Numbered from the stretch's first letter, positions 25,377-33,968 are shown. The stretch is 64,000 nt of DNA from Phytohabitans sp036906915 (GCF_036906915.1 NZ_JBAKHX010000001.1:372001-436000); one strand, 5' to 3'. The notes: a model not told the origin generated them from the letters alone. A program made the numbers and translations.

Positions 25377-25832
25377 ATGATCCAGGAGCCGAATCCTGCT
25401 TGGGGCCCCACCGCCGCCGGCGTGCTCCGGCTGCCCTCGGGGCGCCTGGTGCGGGGCCGCGGCCTGCGGCGGCCACTACCACCCGGCGCCCCGCCGACCT
25501 TCGGCGTCTACCTGCTGGGCCGCACGCCACCACCCGTCGCGTGGGAGAGCCGGTGGCTGCGCTGGCCCGACTTCTGGCTGCCCAGCGACCGGCAGCAGGC
25601 GCGCGAAACACTGCACGAGGCGTGGGAGCGTGCCGCGACCGAACGCGTCGAGGTCGCCTGCGGCGGCGGCCGCGGCCGCACCGGCACCGCCCTGGCCTGC
25701 CTCGCCGTACTCGACGGCGTCTCACCCGCCGAGGCGGTCGCGTTCGTCCGGGAGCACTACGACAAGCACGCCGTCGAGACACCCTGGCAACGCCGGTACA
25801 TCCAACGCTTCACCGCCCCAGCCATCCCGTGA
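25377..25832 (+). CDS. Protein-tyrosine-phosphatase-like protein
   Basis: A 151-residue protein with the PTP active-site loop ACGGGRGRTGTALACLAVL: Cys95 and Arg101 in a CX5R(T) arrangement. The usual preceding His is Ala here. DFWLPSDRQQARETLHEAW could supply the general acid aspartate (Asp65 or Asp71). The C-terminal part (EAVAFVREHYDKHAVETPWQ) matches short actinobacterial PTP-family proteins. Cytoplasmic. The substrate may be a phosphotyrosine or a small molecule. Probably translated from a leaderless mRNA. Confidence 0.75.
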   Translation: MIQEPNPAWGPTAAGVLRLPSGRLVRGRGLRRPLPPGAPPTFGVYLLGRTPPPVAWESRWLRWPDFWLPSDRQQARETLHEAWERAATERVEVACGGGRGRTGTALACLAVLDGVSPAEAVAFVREHYDKHAVETPWQRRYIQRFTAPAIP

Positions 25833-25875
25833 CTGACGGCACGTCTTCAGACCGTCTCCGCCGCGCTGTGACAGG

Positions 25876-25881
25876 TAGCGT
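25876..25881 (+). promoter_or_regulatory. -10 element for leaderless LLM-oxidoreductase gene
   Basis: TAGCGT eight bases before ATG 25890. No ribosome binding site is present between them. Confidence 0.45.
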
Positions 25882-25889
25882 CGTTGTCC

Positions 25890-26768
25890 ATGCGGGTGGG
25901 AATTTTGATCCTCCCGGATCAGCGGTGGTCGATTGCCGCGGATCGGTGGCGGCGTGCCGAGGCGTACGGCTTCGCGCACGCCTGGACGTACGACCACATC
26001 GGCTGGCGTAGCCTGATCGACGGGCCCTGGTTCGACGCGATACCGATCTTGACGGGGGCAGCCCTCGCCACCTCCCGGATCCGGCTGGGCACGATGGTCG
26101 CCTCCCCTAACTTCCGGCACCCTGCCCACTTCGTCCGGGAGATCACCGCGTTGGACGACATTTCTGGCGGCCGGCTCGTGATCGGTGTCGGTGCCGGTGG
26201 CATTGCCGGCTACGACAACCACGTTCTTGGCCAGAGACCACTGACAGCCCGCGCCCGGGTCGACCGATTCGCCGAGTTCGTGGACCTGCTCGACGCGATC
26301 CTGCGCGGCGAGCACGTTAGCCGGCTCGGCGAGTACTACACGGTCGTCGACGCTCGTAGCACCCCCGGCTGCGTACAGACGCCACGCGTCCCGTTCGTGG
26401 TGGCCGCGACCGGAGCACGCTCCATGCACCTGGCCGCCCGCTATGGCGCCGGCTGGGTAACCACCGGCAGCCGCGCCGACAGCGTGGACGGCTGGTGGCG
26501 CACCGTATCGGAAATGGCGCACCGCTTCGACGACGTGCTCGAATCGACCGGGCGGGATCCGTCCACCGTGGACCGCTATCTGATGCTCGACCCGGCGTCA
26601 CCGGTCTACTCGCTGTCGAACATCGACTATTTCGCTGAGGCGGTCGGGCGGGCCGCCGAGCACGGCTTCACCGACGCCGTCACCTACTGGCCTCGCACGA
26701 CGGGTTGGTACGCAGGAGACGAAGCCATCCTCGACGCCGTCGCCACCAGCATCCTGCCGCGCCTCTGA
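25890..26768 (+). CDS. LLM-class (luciferase-like, probably F420-dependent) oxidoreductase
   Basis: A 292-residue bacterial-luciferase-like barrel. Typical blocks are MRVGILILPDQRW, RAEAYGFAHAWTYDHI, SRIRLGTMVASPNFRHPAHF, ALDDISGGRLVIGVGAGG, RVDRFAEFVDLLDAIL and VPFVVAATGARSMHLAARYG. These proteins use F420H2 or FMNH2; actinomycetes favour F420. It is monocistronic between a phosphatase gene and the TerC riboswitch region. Substrate unknown. ATG 25890 fits a leaderless start better than the in-frame TTG at 25884. Confidence 0.87.
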   Translation: MRVGILILPDQRWSIAADRWRRAEAYGFAHAWTYDHIGWRSLIDGPWFDAIPILTGAALATSRIRLGTMVASPNFRHPAHFVREITALDDISGGRLVIGVGAGGIAGYDNHVLGQRPLTARARVDRFAEFVDLLDAILRGEHVSRLGEYYTVVDARSTPGCVQTPRVPFVVAATGARSMHLAARYGAGWVTTGSRADSVDGWWRTVSEMAHRFDDVLESTGRDPSTVDRYLMLDPASPVYSLSNIDYFAEAVGRAAEHGFTDAVTYWPRTTGWYAGDEAILDAVATSILPRL

Positions 26769-26859
26769 TCGCTGTCGGAAACGCTCCCACGCCACGCGGC
26801 GGCGTCCAGCGCGGCGGCCATCGGGTTCTCAGGAAACGTTCAGCGGCGGCTCATATCCT

Positions 26860-26965
26860 GTCCGGGAGGGGAGTACCTCACGAAGGATCGTCCGGTCAGT
26901 ACGGGCACCGCCACCGCGCCCCCGGACGATCGCCCACCGATGGTGGGTGAGGGAGACCTCGGACG
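26860..26965 (+). ncRNA. yybP-ykoY-type (manganese) riboswitch upstream of terC
   Basis: The conserved GGGGAGTA (26868-26875) and the closing GAGGGAGACCTC (26949-26960) are hallmarks of the yybP-ykoY aptamer. The terminal helix is formed by GTCCGGGAGG (26860-26869) and CCTCGGAC (26957-26964). Inside, GATCGTCCGG (26886-26895) pairs perfectly with CCGGACGATC (26922-26931), and CCCACCGATGGTGGG forms a small hairpin. The downstream gene is a TerC-family protein, the most common target of this Mn(II)-sensing class. The terC ribosome binding site (GGAGG) begins about 15 bases after the aptamer, so control of translation is likely. Confidence 0.7.
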
Positions 26966-26990
26966 GTCTGACGCGTTCGAGGAGGCCCCG

Positions 26991-28040
26991 ATGCCCGATG
27001 GCATGGTCATGTCCGCCCCACTGGAGTCGATCGGCTCACCGCTGCTGTGGACGGTTACCATCGCCGTGCTGCTCGTCTTGCTGGCGGTCGATTTTGTGAT
27101 CACACGCCGGCCGCATGACGTGCCGATGCGGGAGGCCGTCGGCTGGACGGTGTTCTACCTGGCCCTGCCGATGGCGTTCGGTCTGTTCGTCTGGGCGTCG
27201 TACGGAGGCACGGCGTCGGTGGAGTTCTTCACCGGCTATGTGGTGGAAAAGTCGCTGTCGGTCGACAACCTGTTCGTGTTCATGCTGCTGTTGGCCGCGT
27301 TCGCGGTGCCACCGGTGCTGGCCCAGCGCGTGCTGCTGTACGGCATCGTCGGCGCGCTGGTGTTGCGGGCCATCTTCATCGCCGCCGGAGCCGCCGTGAT
27401 CAGCACCGGCACGTGGGCGTTCCTGCTCTTCGGTGCCGTGCTGCTGGCAACCGCGATCAAGGTCATCCGGGACGCGGTCCGCGGCACCGAACGCCAGGTG
27501 GACATCGACGGCATGCGAACGGTTCGACTGCTGCGCCGGCTGATGCCGGTCACCCGCGACTACCACGGCGCCAAGCTCGTCACCCGGATCGACGGCCGGC
27601 GGGCATTGACGCCGATGGCCCTGGTCGTGGCCGCGGTCTTCATGACCGATGTGGTCTTCGCTGTCGATTCGGTGCCCGCGGTGTACGGGGTGACCGAGGA
27701 CCCTTACCTTGTGTTCGCCACGAACGCGTTCGCCCTGTTGGGTTTGCGGGCGCTGTACTTCGTGCTGCGCAACGCCCTGGCCGCGTTGCGGCACCTCAAC
27801 CACGGCCTCGGAATCATCCTGGCGTTCATCGGCGTCAAACTGATCCTGCACTGGGCGCACGGCGTCTGGACCTGGGTACCTGAGATACCGACGTTGCTTT
27901 CACTCGGCGTCATCATCGCCACCCTCGCCGTCGTCACCGCCACCAGCACGCGGGCCAACCGCCGCGAGGCCAGGGCGACCGCAGCGGCTGGCCGTACCTC
28001 GCCAGTCGCGGTCACGCGAGGACCGGGAACCACACCGTAG
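26991..28040 (+). CDS. TerC/Alx-family integral membrane protein (probable Mn exporter)
   Basis: A 349-residue protein with about eight or nine membrane helices and the TerC signature regions: EFFTGYVVEKSLSVDNLFVF, FLLFGAVLLATAIKVIRD, MALVVAAVFMTDVVFAVDSV, FATNAFALLGLRALYFVL and GLGIILAFIGVKLILHWAHG. Acidic residues in the NLFVF and DVVFAVDS helices are the proposed metal site. ATG 26991 follows GAGGAGG by six bases; the frame is open to 26940, inside the riboswitch. Family members (Alx, MeeF/MeeY) export manganese or load exoenzymes, which fits the manganese riboswitch upstream. The tail is Ala/Arg/Thr-rich and disordered. Confidence 0.9.
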   Translation: MPDGMVMSAPLESIGSPLLWTVTIAVLLVLLAVDFVITRRPHDVPMREAVGWTVFYLALPMAFGLFVWASYGGTASVEFFTGYVVEKSLSVDNLFVFMLLLAAFAVPPVLAQRVLLYGIVGALVLRAIFIAAGAAVISTGTWAFLLFGAVLLATAIKVIRDAVRGTERQVDIDGMRTVRLLRRLMPVTRDYHGAKLVTRIDGRRALTPMALVVAAVFMTDVVFAVDSVPAVYGVTEDPYLVFATNAFALLGLRALYFVLRNALAALRHLNHGLGIILAFIGVKLILHWAHGVWTWVPEIPTLLSLGVIIATLAVVTATSTRANRREARATAAAGRTSPVAVTRGPGTTP

Positions 28041-28109
28041 GCGAGCACGCCGGCCACATCGGCGCACGCCGCCCGCGCGATCCGGAAGTGGATCGTCCGG
28101 AACCGCCCA

Positions 28110-28115
28110 TACGAT
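28110..28115 (+). promoter_or_regulatory. -10 element for leaderless VOC gene
   Basis: TACGAT followed by six bases and ATG 28122. No ribosome binding site is present. Confidence 0.5.
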
Positions 28116-28121
28116 GCCGGC

Positions 28122-28478
28122 ATGGCCATCGCTCGCTTCCCCAGCATCGTCATCGACTGTCCTGATCCTGGCGCGCTCGCACGGTTCTACGGCGCGATGC
28201 TGGATTGGAAGGTCGACGCTTCAGCCAGCTGGGCCGAGGTTCGCGCGGACTACGGGCAGAGCATCTCCTTCCAGCAGGTGGATGGATACACCCCGCCGGT
28301 ATGGCCGACCCAGGAGTTGCCCCAGCAGATGCACCTCGACGTAATCGTCGACGACCTCGATGCCGCCGAGGCGGCAGTGCTCGAGCTGGGCGCGACCAAG
28401 CACCCACACCAGCCCGGAACCTCGTTCCGGGTCTTCCTCGACCCAGCAGGTCACCCCTTCTGCCTCTGCGTCAACTGA
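28122..28478 (+). CDS. VOC (glyoxalase/bleomycin-resistance-like) protein
   Basis: A 118-residue single-module vicinal-oxygen-chelate protein. It opens with FPSIVIDCPDPGALARFYGA, has DYGQSISFQQVDGY in the centre and MHLDVIVDDLDAAEAAVLELG with the metal-ligand His, and ends in LDPAGHPFCLCVN. It resembles each half of the double-module protein at 47435-48178, especially in the DPAGxPFCLC ending. It is convergent with the GH3 gene, whose stop lies 13 bases away. Function unknown; such proteins range from dioxygenases to antibiotic-binding proteins. Confidence 0.87.
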   Translation: MAIARFPSIVIDCPDPGALARFYGAMLDWKVDASASWAEVRADYGQSISFQQVDGYTPPVWPTQELPQQMHLDVIVDDLDAAEAAVLELGATKHPHQPGTSFRVFLDPAGHPFCLCVN

Positions 28479-28491
28479 TCCAGACTGGGTA

Positions 28492-29697
28492 CTACCTGGG
28501 CGGCCACAGCGTGTCGATGCGGGCAACCGACCGGTCGATCTGCGCGGTGGCGATCTGGCGGGTCTTGACCATCGACAGGACCTTGTCGACTGTCTTCTCG
28601 ACGACCGCGGTGTCGTAGACGGCCTGGTTGCACAGGACCAGCTGGTCCACACCGGCCTGCAACGCGTACTGGATGGCCTCGTCCGGGTCGTAGCGGCTGG
28701 TGATCGCCACCGCCTGCATGTCGTCGGTAACGACGACGCCGTCCCAGCCCAACTCGCCACGCAACAGGTCGGTGACCACCGCGCGTGACAGCGACACCGG
28801 CCGGTCCCGGTCGAGCTGCTTGTTGAGGAAGTGGGTGACCATGACCGTGTCCACGGTGCCGGCGCGGATCAGTTTCTGGAACGGCTCGATCTCGGTGCGC
28901 GTCCAGGTGCCGGTCACATCGACCGCCTCGAAGTCGGTGTTGCCGGTGGCGCTGCCCAGCCCGGGAAAGTGTTTGATCGACGTCCGTACGCCAGATCGGC
29001 GGTACGCGTCGATGGTCTCGGTCGCGCGTGCGACCACGACGTCCGGGTCGGCGGAGAATCCCCTGTCGAGCAGCGCGACCGCCGGGTTGGTCGGGTTGAC
29101 CGCCAGGTCGACTACCGGGGCGAAGTTGAGATTCACCCCGATCCGCACGAGGGTCTGCGCCATGCCCTCTGCCCAGCCACGGGTGACCGCCGGCGAGTTG
29201 AGCGCGCCGATCTCGGCCTGCGACCGGGTTGCCGGAAACCCGTTGGACGGCCCGAGCCTCGCGACCTTGCCGCCCTCCTGGTCGACGGACACGATCAGCT
29301 TGGCGGGCGCTGCCTCGGTCAGTGTTCTGATCAAGGCAGTTACCTGCCGCGGGGAGTTGATGTTCCGCCTGCCGCCGGACTGCTGATCACGGTCGAACAG
29401 GATGACACCGCCCAGACCCTGCTCACTGATCGCCCGCATGATCCAGTCGTTGGCTGCGACCTGAGCACCACGGAAACCCACGATCAGCATCCTGGCGATC
29501 TTCTTGCGCAGCGCCGCCTCGTCGAGTGCGGGCGACGCGGCCGGCGTGCTCGCAGACCCGGCCGGCGTGCCCGCAGACGTGGACACCGGCCCGGGAACTG
29601 GATCGTTCCCGGCGCCGCACGCGTTCAACCCGGTGGCCACCACGACCGAACCGACGCCCGTGAGCAGCCCGCGGCGCGTGACCTCACGCCCCGTCAT
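28492..29697 (-). CDS. nagZ: Exported GH3 beta-N-acetylhexosaminidase-like lipoprotein
   Basis: About 401 residues. The N terminus EVTRRGLLTGVG is a Tat signal, and LNAC is a lipobox, so the enzyme is a lipoprotein on the outer face of the membrane. A Pro/Ala/Thr linker (to about 60) leads to the GH3 barrel: LGGVILFDRD, VSVDQEGGKVARLG, LNFAPVVDLAVNPTNPA and the NagZ motif KHFPGLGSATGNTD. The nucleophile Asp is in VVTDDMQA. It would cleave N-acetylglucosamine from muropeptides during wall recycling. ATG 29697 sits seven bases after TAGCGT, giving a leaderless mRNA; the in-frame GTG 29706 is less likely. Confidence 0.87.
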   Translation of the reverse strand: MTGREVTRRGLLTGVGSVVVATGLNACGAGNDPVPGPVSTSAGTPAGSASTPAASPALDEAALRKKIARMLIVGFRGAQVAANDWIMRAISEQGLGGVILFDRDQQSGGRRNINSPRQVTALIRTLTEAAPAKLIVSVDQEGGKVARLGPSNGFPATRSQAEIGALNSPAVTRGWAEGMAQTLVRIGVNLNFAPVVDLAVNPTNPAVALLDRGFSADPDVVVARATETIDAYRRSGVRTSIKHFPGLGSATGNTDFEAVDVTGTWTRTEIEPFQKLIRAGTVDTVMVTHFLNKQLDRDRPVSLSRAVVTDLLRGELGWDGVVVTDDMQAVAITSRYDPDEAIQYALQAGVDQLVLCNQAVYDTAVVEKTVDKVLSMVKTRQIATAQIDRSVARIDTLWPPR

Positions 29698-29704
29698 CGC
29701 ATTC

Positions 29705-29710
29705 ACGCTA
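29705..29710 (-). promoter_or_regulatory. -10 element for leaderless nagZ-like gene
   Basis: TAGCGT on the minus strand, seven bases before ATG 29697. There is no ribosome binding site between them. Confidence 0.5.
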
Positions 29711-29833
29711 CGCCCACCGGCGCCAGCGGGTTCCGATACCGGCGATCCCGCTACTGCGTCGCGGTCTGGACCGGATGGTCAAAGGAGCGCGGTCACCAGT
29801 AGTTGTCCTGCGGCGTGTAGCTGCCCATGGTCA

Positions 29834-29873
29834 AGGCGTCCTTCGAGTCGTTGACACGGCTTGAAGGACGCCT
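29834..29873 (-). terminator. Stem-loop terminator of the GH43 gene
   Basis: AGGCGTCCTTCGAG (29834-29847) pairs with CTTGAAGGACGCCT (29860-29873) at 13 of 14 positions plus one G-U, starting three bases after the GH43 stop. There is no U-tract. Confidence 0.75.
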
Positions 29874-29875
29874 GC

Positions 29876-31960
29876 CTACATGCGGGTCGGCTTCGTGAAG
29901 GCCCATGAGTCGATCTCGAAGAGGTCCGTGCCATCGGGCCCCGTGTACGTGAAGTACACGTCGTGCACGCCCGTGATGCCATCGAGCGGAGCGGTCACCT
30001 CGGTCCACTCGCCCACTGGCGCGTCGACGGGGATGGTCGCGACCACGGGTGCGGTGCGGTCGTCGAGGCGAAGCTGGATCTTTCCGCCTTCTACGAGCGG
30101 GAGTACCTTCGCCGTGACGCCGGCGGCGCCCTTTCGGAAGTCGACCGACGCGAGCGACGTCCAATCGCCGTTGTCGACGTCGTGTACCACGAGGTTCGGC
30201 GCTCGTGCGCCGAACTCCACCGATGCGCCGTTGACCTTCTTCGTCGCGATGCCCTGCTGCCACGCGATGGTCTCGGCCTCGATCACGCGGAACGGGTTGA
30301 GGTTTCGGACGCTGTCCACCCCGTCGTAGGTGCCGGTCACCTCCTGGATCGTGCCGTCCTCGTTGAACGCCAGCTTGGCGATGTGCGGGCTACGGAAGCC
30401 CTGCCCGGTGCCGCCCGTGGCGCGGACGTTGAGCGTCTGGGCGTGATAGGTGAAGTAGAAGTGTCCCTCGAATTTAAAGACCGATTGATGATTGTTTCCG
30501 CCGACTCCGAAGTAGTTGCCGGGGTTGCGGAAGATCACGCCGGCGTACTTGTCGGGCGTCCACGGGCCCATCGGGTTGTCGGCCATGAGGTACGCGATTG
30601 CTCCGGTCGGTGGACCGTTGGGGTCGACCGGGCCCGAGAACCCGAAGTTCGTCGAGTACGAGTAGTAGTACTTGCCCCCGCGCTTGAACATGTGGCTGGC
30701 CTCGAACATGAGCGGCGCGTCGATGACCTCCGCCGAGCCGACGGTGCTGATCATGTCGTCTCCGAGCCTGATCACCCGCGTGGACTTCGGGTGGTTCGTG
30801 TTCTCGTAGCTGCCCGAACGGTCGTCCCCGCCGCCACCGAAGTAGAGGTAGCTCTGCCCGTCGTTATCGATCAGCACACCGGGGTCGAAGAGCCAGTTCC
30901 GGCCGTTCGACGCACCCGGCGTCGCACTCGTGATGAGCAGGCTGCCGCGCTCGTCGTGCCACGGGCCGAGCGGCGAATCGCCGACCAGGACACCCGTGGC
31001 GCCGCCGCTGTTGGCGAAGTAGAGGAAGAACCGTTCCCTGCCGTCGATGACCTTGCGCGCGACCGCCGGAGCCCAGGACTGGTTCGCGTAGCGGGCGATC
31101 CCGTCCGGGCCCGCGACGGGGATTTCACCGTGGTCGACCCAGTTGACGAGGTCGTTCGAGGAGATGACCGTGAGCGTGTTGATGCCGCCGTAGGTGTTCG
31201 TCGGGGAGATCCCGTCTGGACCCGGGTAGTACACCTGCGTGTCGTTCGTCATGTACAGGTACACGCGACCGCCGTGCACGAAACCGTTGGCGTCGGCTCC
31301 GAACTTGTGCGAGATGAGCGGGTTCCCCTCGCCGGGGACCTTGCCGAGCACCTCGAAGGTCCTCGACCTCGTGTACTCCTCGAGCGTCACGTCGTCCACC
31401 TTGAAGTCCATCAGGTGGGCCTCCGGAGGCGTCGGCGTCGCCGTCCACTGTGTCTCGACGAAGATTCTCGCGGTCGTGGCGTTCTGCGCCGCGGGAACCG
31501 CGAACGTGCCCTTGATGAGCCCCCACTGTCCACGCGGCACCGTCACCGAGCCGAGATTCGTGTAGGACGAGCCTCCGTAGTGCATGGTGACGACGAATGC
31601 CTTGGTCGCAGGGCTGTTCGGGTCCTCGTACTTCACCCGCGCCGTGACCGAGTAGATCTTGCCGGCCTGTACCTTGCCGGACACATCCTGCATGGGACCG
31701 GAGCTGGTGTTCGTCCGGTTCGTGACGAGCGCGGCACCGGAGCCGGAGCAGGCATCCGGCGTGGGCGACAACGTGGCGCTGCCGGCCGTGTTGGAGAACC
31801 AGTTGGCGAGGCCGTCCTCGAACCCGCCGTTCGCGATGAGATTCACGCCGTCCGCCTGGACCGGCGCCGGCGTGGCGACCAGCCCCGCGGCCAGCACGAC
31901 GCCGGTCGCCACGAGCGCGGCGACCCGTCGCCGGATCCCTCTTTGCGAGCGCTGCTCCAC
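29876..31960 (-). CDS. Secreted GH43 hydrolase with N- and C-terminal carbohydrate-binding modules
   Basis: A 694-residue exported enzyme. The signal peptide (about 1-37, ending APVQADG) is followed by a CBM4/9/22-type sandwich (about 38-195: NLIANGGFEDGLANWFS, SVTARVKYEDPN, FKVDDVTLEE). The five-bladed GH43 propeller (about 205-550) begins NPLISHKFGADANGF and contains MFEASHMFKRGGKYYYSYS with the acid glutamate; the base Asp is probably in FGADANG. A CBM6-like module (about 555-694) closes it (IEAETIAWQQGI, FEIDSWAFTKP). GTG 31960 follows AAGGAGG by about nine bases. The family attacks arabinoxylan or arabinan side chains. A terminator hairpin lies 3 bases downstream. Confidence 0.88.
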   Translation of the reverse strand: MEQRSQRGIRRRVAALVATGVVLAAGLVATPAPVQADGVNLIANGGFEDGLANWFSNTAGSATLSPTPDACSGSGAALVTNRTNTSSGPMQDVSGKVQAGKIYSVTARVKYEDPNSPATKAFVVTMHYGGSSYTNLGSVTVPRGQWGLIKGTFAVPAAQNATTARIFVETQWTATPTPPEAHLMDFKVDDVTLEEYTRSRTFEVLGKVPGEGNPLISHKFGADANGFVHGGRVYLYMTNDTQVYYPGPDGISPTNTYGGINTLTVISSNDLVNWVDHGEIPVAGPDGIARYANQSWAPAVARKVIDGRERFFLYFANSGGATGVLVGDSPLGPWHDERGSLLITSATPGASNGRNWLFDPGVLIDNDGQSYLYFGGGGDDRSGSYENTNHPKSTRVIRLGDDMISTVGSAEVIDAPLMFEASHMFKRGGKYYYSYSTNFGFSGPVDPNGPPTGAIAYLMADNPMGPWTPDKYAGVIFRNPGNYFGVGGNNHQSVFKFEGHFYFTYHAQTLNVRATGGTGQGFRSPHIAKLAFNEDGTIQEVTGTYDGVDSVRNLNPFRVIEAETIAWQQGIATKKVNGASVEFGARAPNLVVHDVDNGDWTSLASVDFRKGAAGVTAKVLPLVEGGKIQLRLDDRTAPVVATIPVDAPVGEWTEVTAPLDGITGVHDVYFTYTGPDGTDLFEIDSWAFTKPTRM

Positions 31961-32086
31961 GAGATGGTCCTCCTTGACGCTGGTGACACCCGCATCGACA
32001 CGAATTACATCGACGCCTATCGTCGTCCGTAGCGGTAGGGTACCCGGCGCAGCCGATGCTGGAGACGTCCGCGGTCCCGGCGGTCG

Positions 32087-32569
32087 TCAGTCCAGTAGTT
32101 CGGTGCGTTCGATCTCGGTGAACGCCGCCGCGAGGTAGCCCGCGAGGGGACGCGGCGTCGGGGTCAACAGGTGTGCCACCAGTAGCGCCGCGTGCCGGGC
32201 CAGTATGTCCGGACTCGGCGGCGCCTCTTCACTCTGATCGTGAACGCCCAGTGCCCCGGCCAGCAGGACGAGCAGCACGTGGGGATCGATGGCAGGCTCC
32301 CACGCCACGACGTCACGCGCACAGCCTTCGATGATCCGGCGGATATCGTCGCCGCCCAGCCCATCCGGGTGCGTCTGCTCAAGCAGGAGCCGGACCACCG
32401 CGCCTAGCACCAGGCCGGCTCCCTCGGTGACGGCGAGGGGCGCGACGGCAGCCTCAAGCCGGTCCCGGTCCCGCTCCTGCGCGGCGGCGACAGCCTCCGA
32501 GGCCGCGACCGCGACCGCCTGGGCGGGTGGGGGCAGGTGGCGCCAGGCCTTACGATCCGAGCCGGTCAC
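32087..32569 (-). CDS. Hypothetical helical protein coupled to HxlR gene
   Basis: About 160 residues if translated from the GTG 32569, whose GTGA overlaps the HxlR stop (32566-32568). The frame is open to 32623, but the overlap start is the natural one. The protein is almost entirely alpha-helical and Ala/Leu-rich (AVAVAASEAVAAAQERDRDR, VLGAVVRLLLEQTHPDGLGG, PHVLLVLLAGALGVHDQSEE), without a membrane segment or known motif. Its coupling to HxlR suggests a partner or co-regulated role. I do not recognise the family. Confidence 0.65.
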   Translation of the reverse strand: MTGSDRKAWRHLPPPAQAVAVAASEAVAAAQERDRDRLEAAVAPLAVTEGAGLVLGAVVRLLLEQTHPDGLGGDDIRRIIEGCARDVVAWEPAIDPHVLLVLLAGALGVHDQSEEAPPSPDILARHAALLVAHLLTPTPRPLAGYLAAAFTEIERTELLD

Positions 32570-32919
32570 CCGACCCGCTCCCAGGAGATGGCCTCGATGC
32601 GCTCGATGTTCTCCTCGCCCCACTCCCCCAGCGGTGCCATCGCGGTGTTGAGCGAGTGACCGAACTCAGTGAGTGAGTACTCCACCTTCGGCGGGACCTG
32701 GTGATAGACCTCGCGATGCAGGAGCCCGGTGGTCTCCATCTCCCGAAGCTGGAGAATCAGCACCCGCTCGCTGACGCCAGGGACCGCGCGCCGCAGCTCC
32801 CCGAAGCGCAGGGGGCCATCCTGAAGCGCGAACAGGATCAGCCCCTTCCACTTGCCTCCCATGACGGCGATGGCAGCGTCCAGCCCGCAGGTGAACGTCC
32901 GCTCCTTGGTCTTCCTCAT
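32566..32919 (-). CDS. HxlR-family transcriptional regulator
   Basis: A 117-residue winged-helix protein with all HxlR landmarks: TCGLDAAIAVMGGKWKGLIL, GPLRFGELRRAVPGVSERVL, LQLREMETTGLLHREVY, VPPKVEYSLTEFGHSL and MAPLGEWGEEN. A Cys near the N terminus (TFTCGL) is at the position used for redox or aldehyde sensing in HxlR/QorR/YodB types. It is divergent from the imine-reductase-like/MscR/MBL operon at 33049, with a long inverted repeat in the shared region. By analogy with the formaldehyde-responsive HxlR of Bacillus it may sense an electrophile; this is inference. Confidence 0.9.
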   Translation of the reverse strand: MRKTKERTFTCGLDAAIAVMGGKWKGLILFALQDGPLRFGELRRAVPGVSERVLILQLREMETTGLLHREVYHQVPPKVEYSLTEFGHSLNTAMAPLGEWGEENIERIEAISWERVG

Positions 32920-32927
32920 CGACCAAT

Positions 32928-32964
32928 ACTTACATTTTTGGCAGTACCTGGCAAAAATGTAGGT
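32928..32964. promoter_or_regulatory. HxlR operator (long inverted repeat)
   Basis: TACATTTTTG (32931-32940) and CAAAAATGTA (32952-32961) are perfect 10-base arms. They extend with mismatches to TACtTACATTTTTGgCa / tGgCAAAAATGTAgGTA. The block is AT-rich and lies nine bases before the HxlR start, on the side facing the divergent operon. Confidence 0.75.
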
Positions 32965-33048
32965 ACTTGAAGGAATGTCTGTACGCGTCCCAGGATGGAT
33001 CAGCCGTCGCACAAGACCACCAACGGCATCCAAGACTGGAGTACGCAC

Positions 33049-33957
33049 GTGACTGGCAATCACCCGACCGCGGTGACCATCATCGGACTTGGCTCGATGG
33101 GCACGGCACTGGCCGAAGCGTTCGTCAAGGCCGGGCACCCGACCACCGTCTGGAACAGAACCGCCGCCAAAGCCGCACCCCTGATCGCCAAGGGGGCCAC
33201 GCATGCGGAAGCCATCGAGGACGCGCTGGCGGCAAGTCCCCTGATCATCACCTGCTTGACCACGTTCGAGGACACTCGGCTGGCTCTGGAGCCGGCCGTC
33301 ACATCGCTGCCTGGGCGGGTCCTCGTCACCCTGAACAGTGGATCGCCGGCCGGCGCCCGCCAGATGGGCGCCTGGGTCATCGACCACGGCGCGAGGTTTC
33401 TCGCCGGGGCCGTCAAGAATGTGCCCTCGGCCGTAGGAGCGCCGGACACCCTGCTGTACTACAGCGGTGACAAGACCGTCTTCGAGGAGTTTGAGACGAC
33501 CTTGAAGGTACTGGGCGGCGACACCGTGCACCTGGGCGACGAGCCCGACCTCGCCGCCCTGTACGAGATGGCCGTGGGCGCCATCCTGCTGCCCGCACTC
33601 GTCGGTTTCTTCCAGGGCGCCGCCGTCGTTCAGTCGCGCGGGCTTACGGCAAGCTCTATGGTGCGGTTCGCCGGCAAGTGGCTGGATATGATCAAGTCTC
33701 TGCTGCCGGTTTATGCCAAGGAGATCGACAGTGGGGACTACGCCGATGCCGCCTCCTCCGTGAACCTCTTTCTCGCCGGCGCGGCCCACGACGATGACCT
33801 GGCCAAGGAGGCGAACGTCGACACGACATGGCTAGCCCCCTTGAATGACCTGGTGAGGCGGGCGGCTGAGGCGGGCCATGGCGATCACAGCATCTCGGCC
33901 CTCACCGAAGTGCTCAGAAAGTCGGTGCCGGTCCAGGGCCGCCGACTGACGGACTAA
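33049..33957 (+). CDS. NAD(P)-dependent imine-reductase-like/beta-hydroxyacid dehydrogenase family protein
   Basis: A 302-residue protein. The N-terminal Rossmann domain (VTIIGLGSMGTALAEAFVKA, TTVWNRTAAKAAPL with the NADPH-type Arg, LIITCLTTFEDTRLAL) is followed by a helical dimerisation domain (ALYEMAVGAILLPALVGFFQ, AAVVQSRGLTASSMVRFAG) like that of imine reductases. The start GTG 33049 has CTGGAG eight bases upstream; the frame is open to ATG 32995 without a ribosome binding site. It is the first gene of the HxlR-controlled operon, with mscR 11 bases behind, so a role in handling aldehydes or imines is plausible. Confidence 0.83.
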   Translation: MTGNHPTAVTIIGLGSMGTALAEAFVKAGHPTTVWNRTAAKAAPLIAKGATHAEAIEDALAASPLIITCLTTFEDTRLALEPAVTSLPGRVLVTLNSGSPAGARQMGAWVIDHGARFLAGAVKNVPSAVGAPDTLLYYSGDKTVFEEFETTLKVLGGDTVHLGDEPDLAALYEMAVGAILLPALVGFFQGAAVVQSRGLTASSMVRFAGKWLDMIKSLLPVYAKEIDSGDYADAASSVNLFLAGAAHDDDLAKEANVDTTWLAPLNDLVRRAAEAGHGDHSISALTEVLRKSVPVQGRRLTD

Positions 33958-33968
33958 GGAGAACTGTG

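Noticed and set aside
29963..32032. Plus-strand open frame of 689 codons opposite the GH43 gene
   Set aside because: The composition is typical of an antisense frame (Val/Arg/Asp-rich, no hydrophobic core), while the minus-strand GH43 with signal peptide and binding modules is certain.
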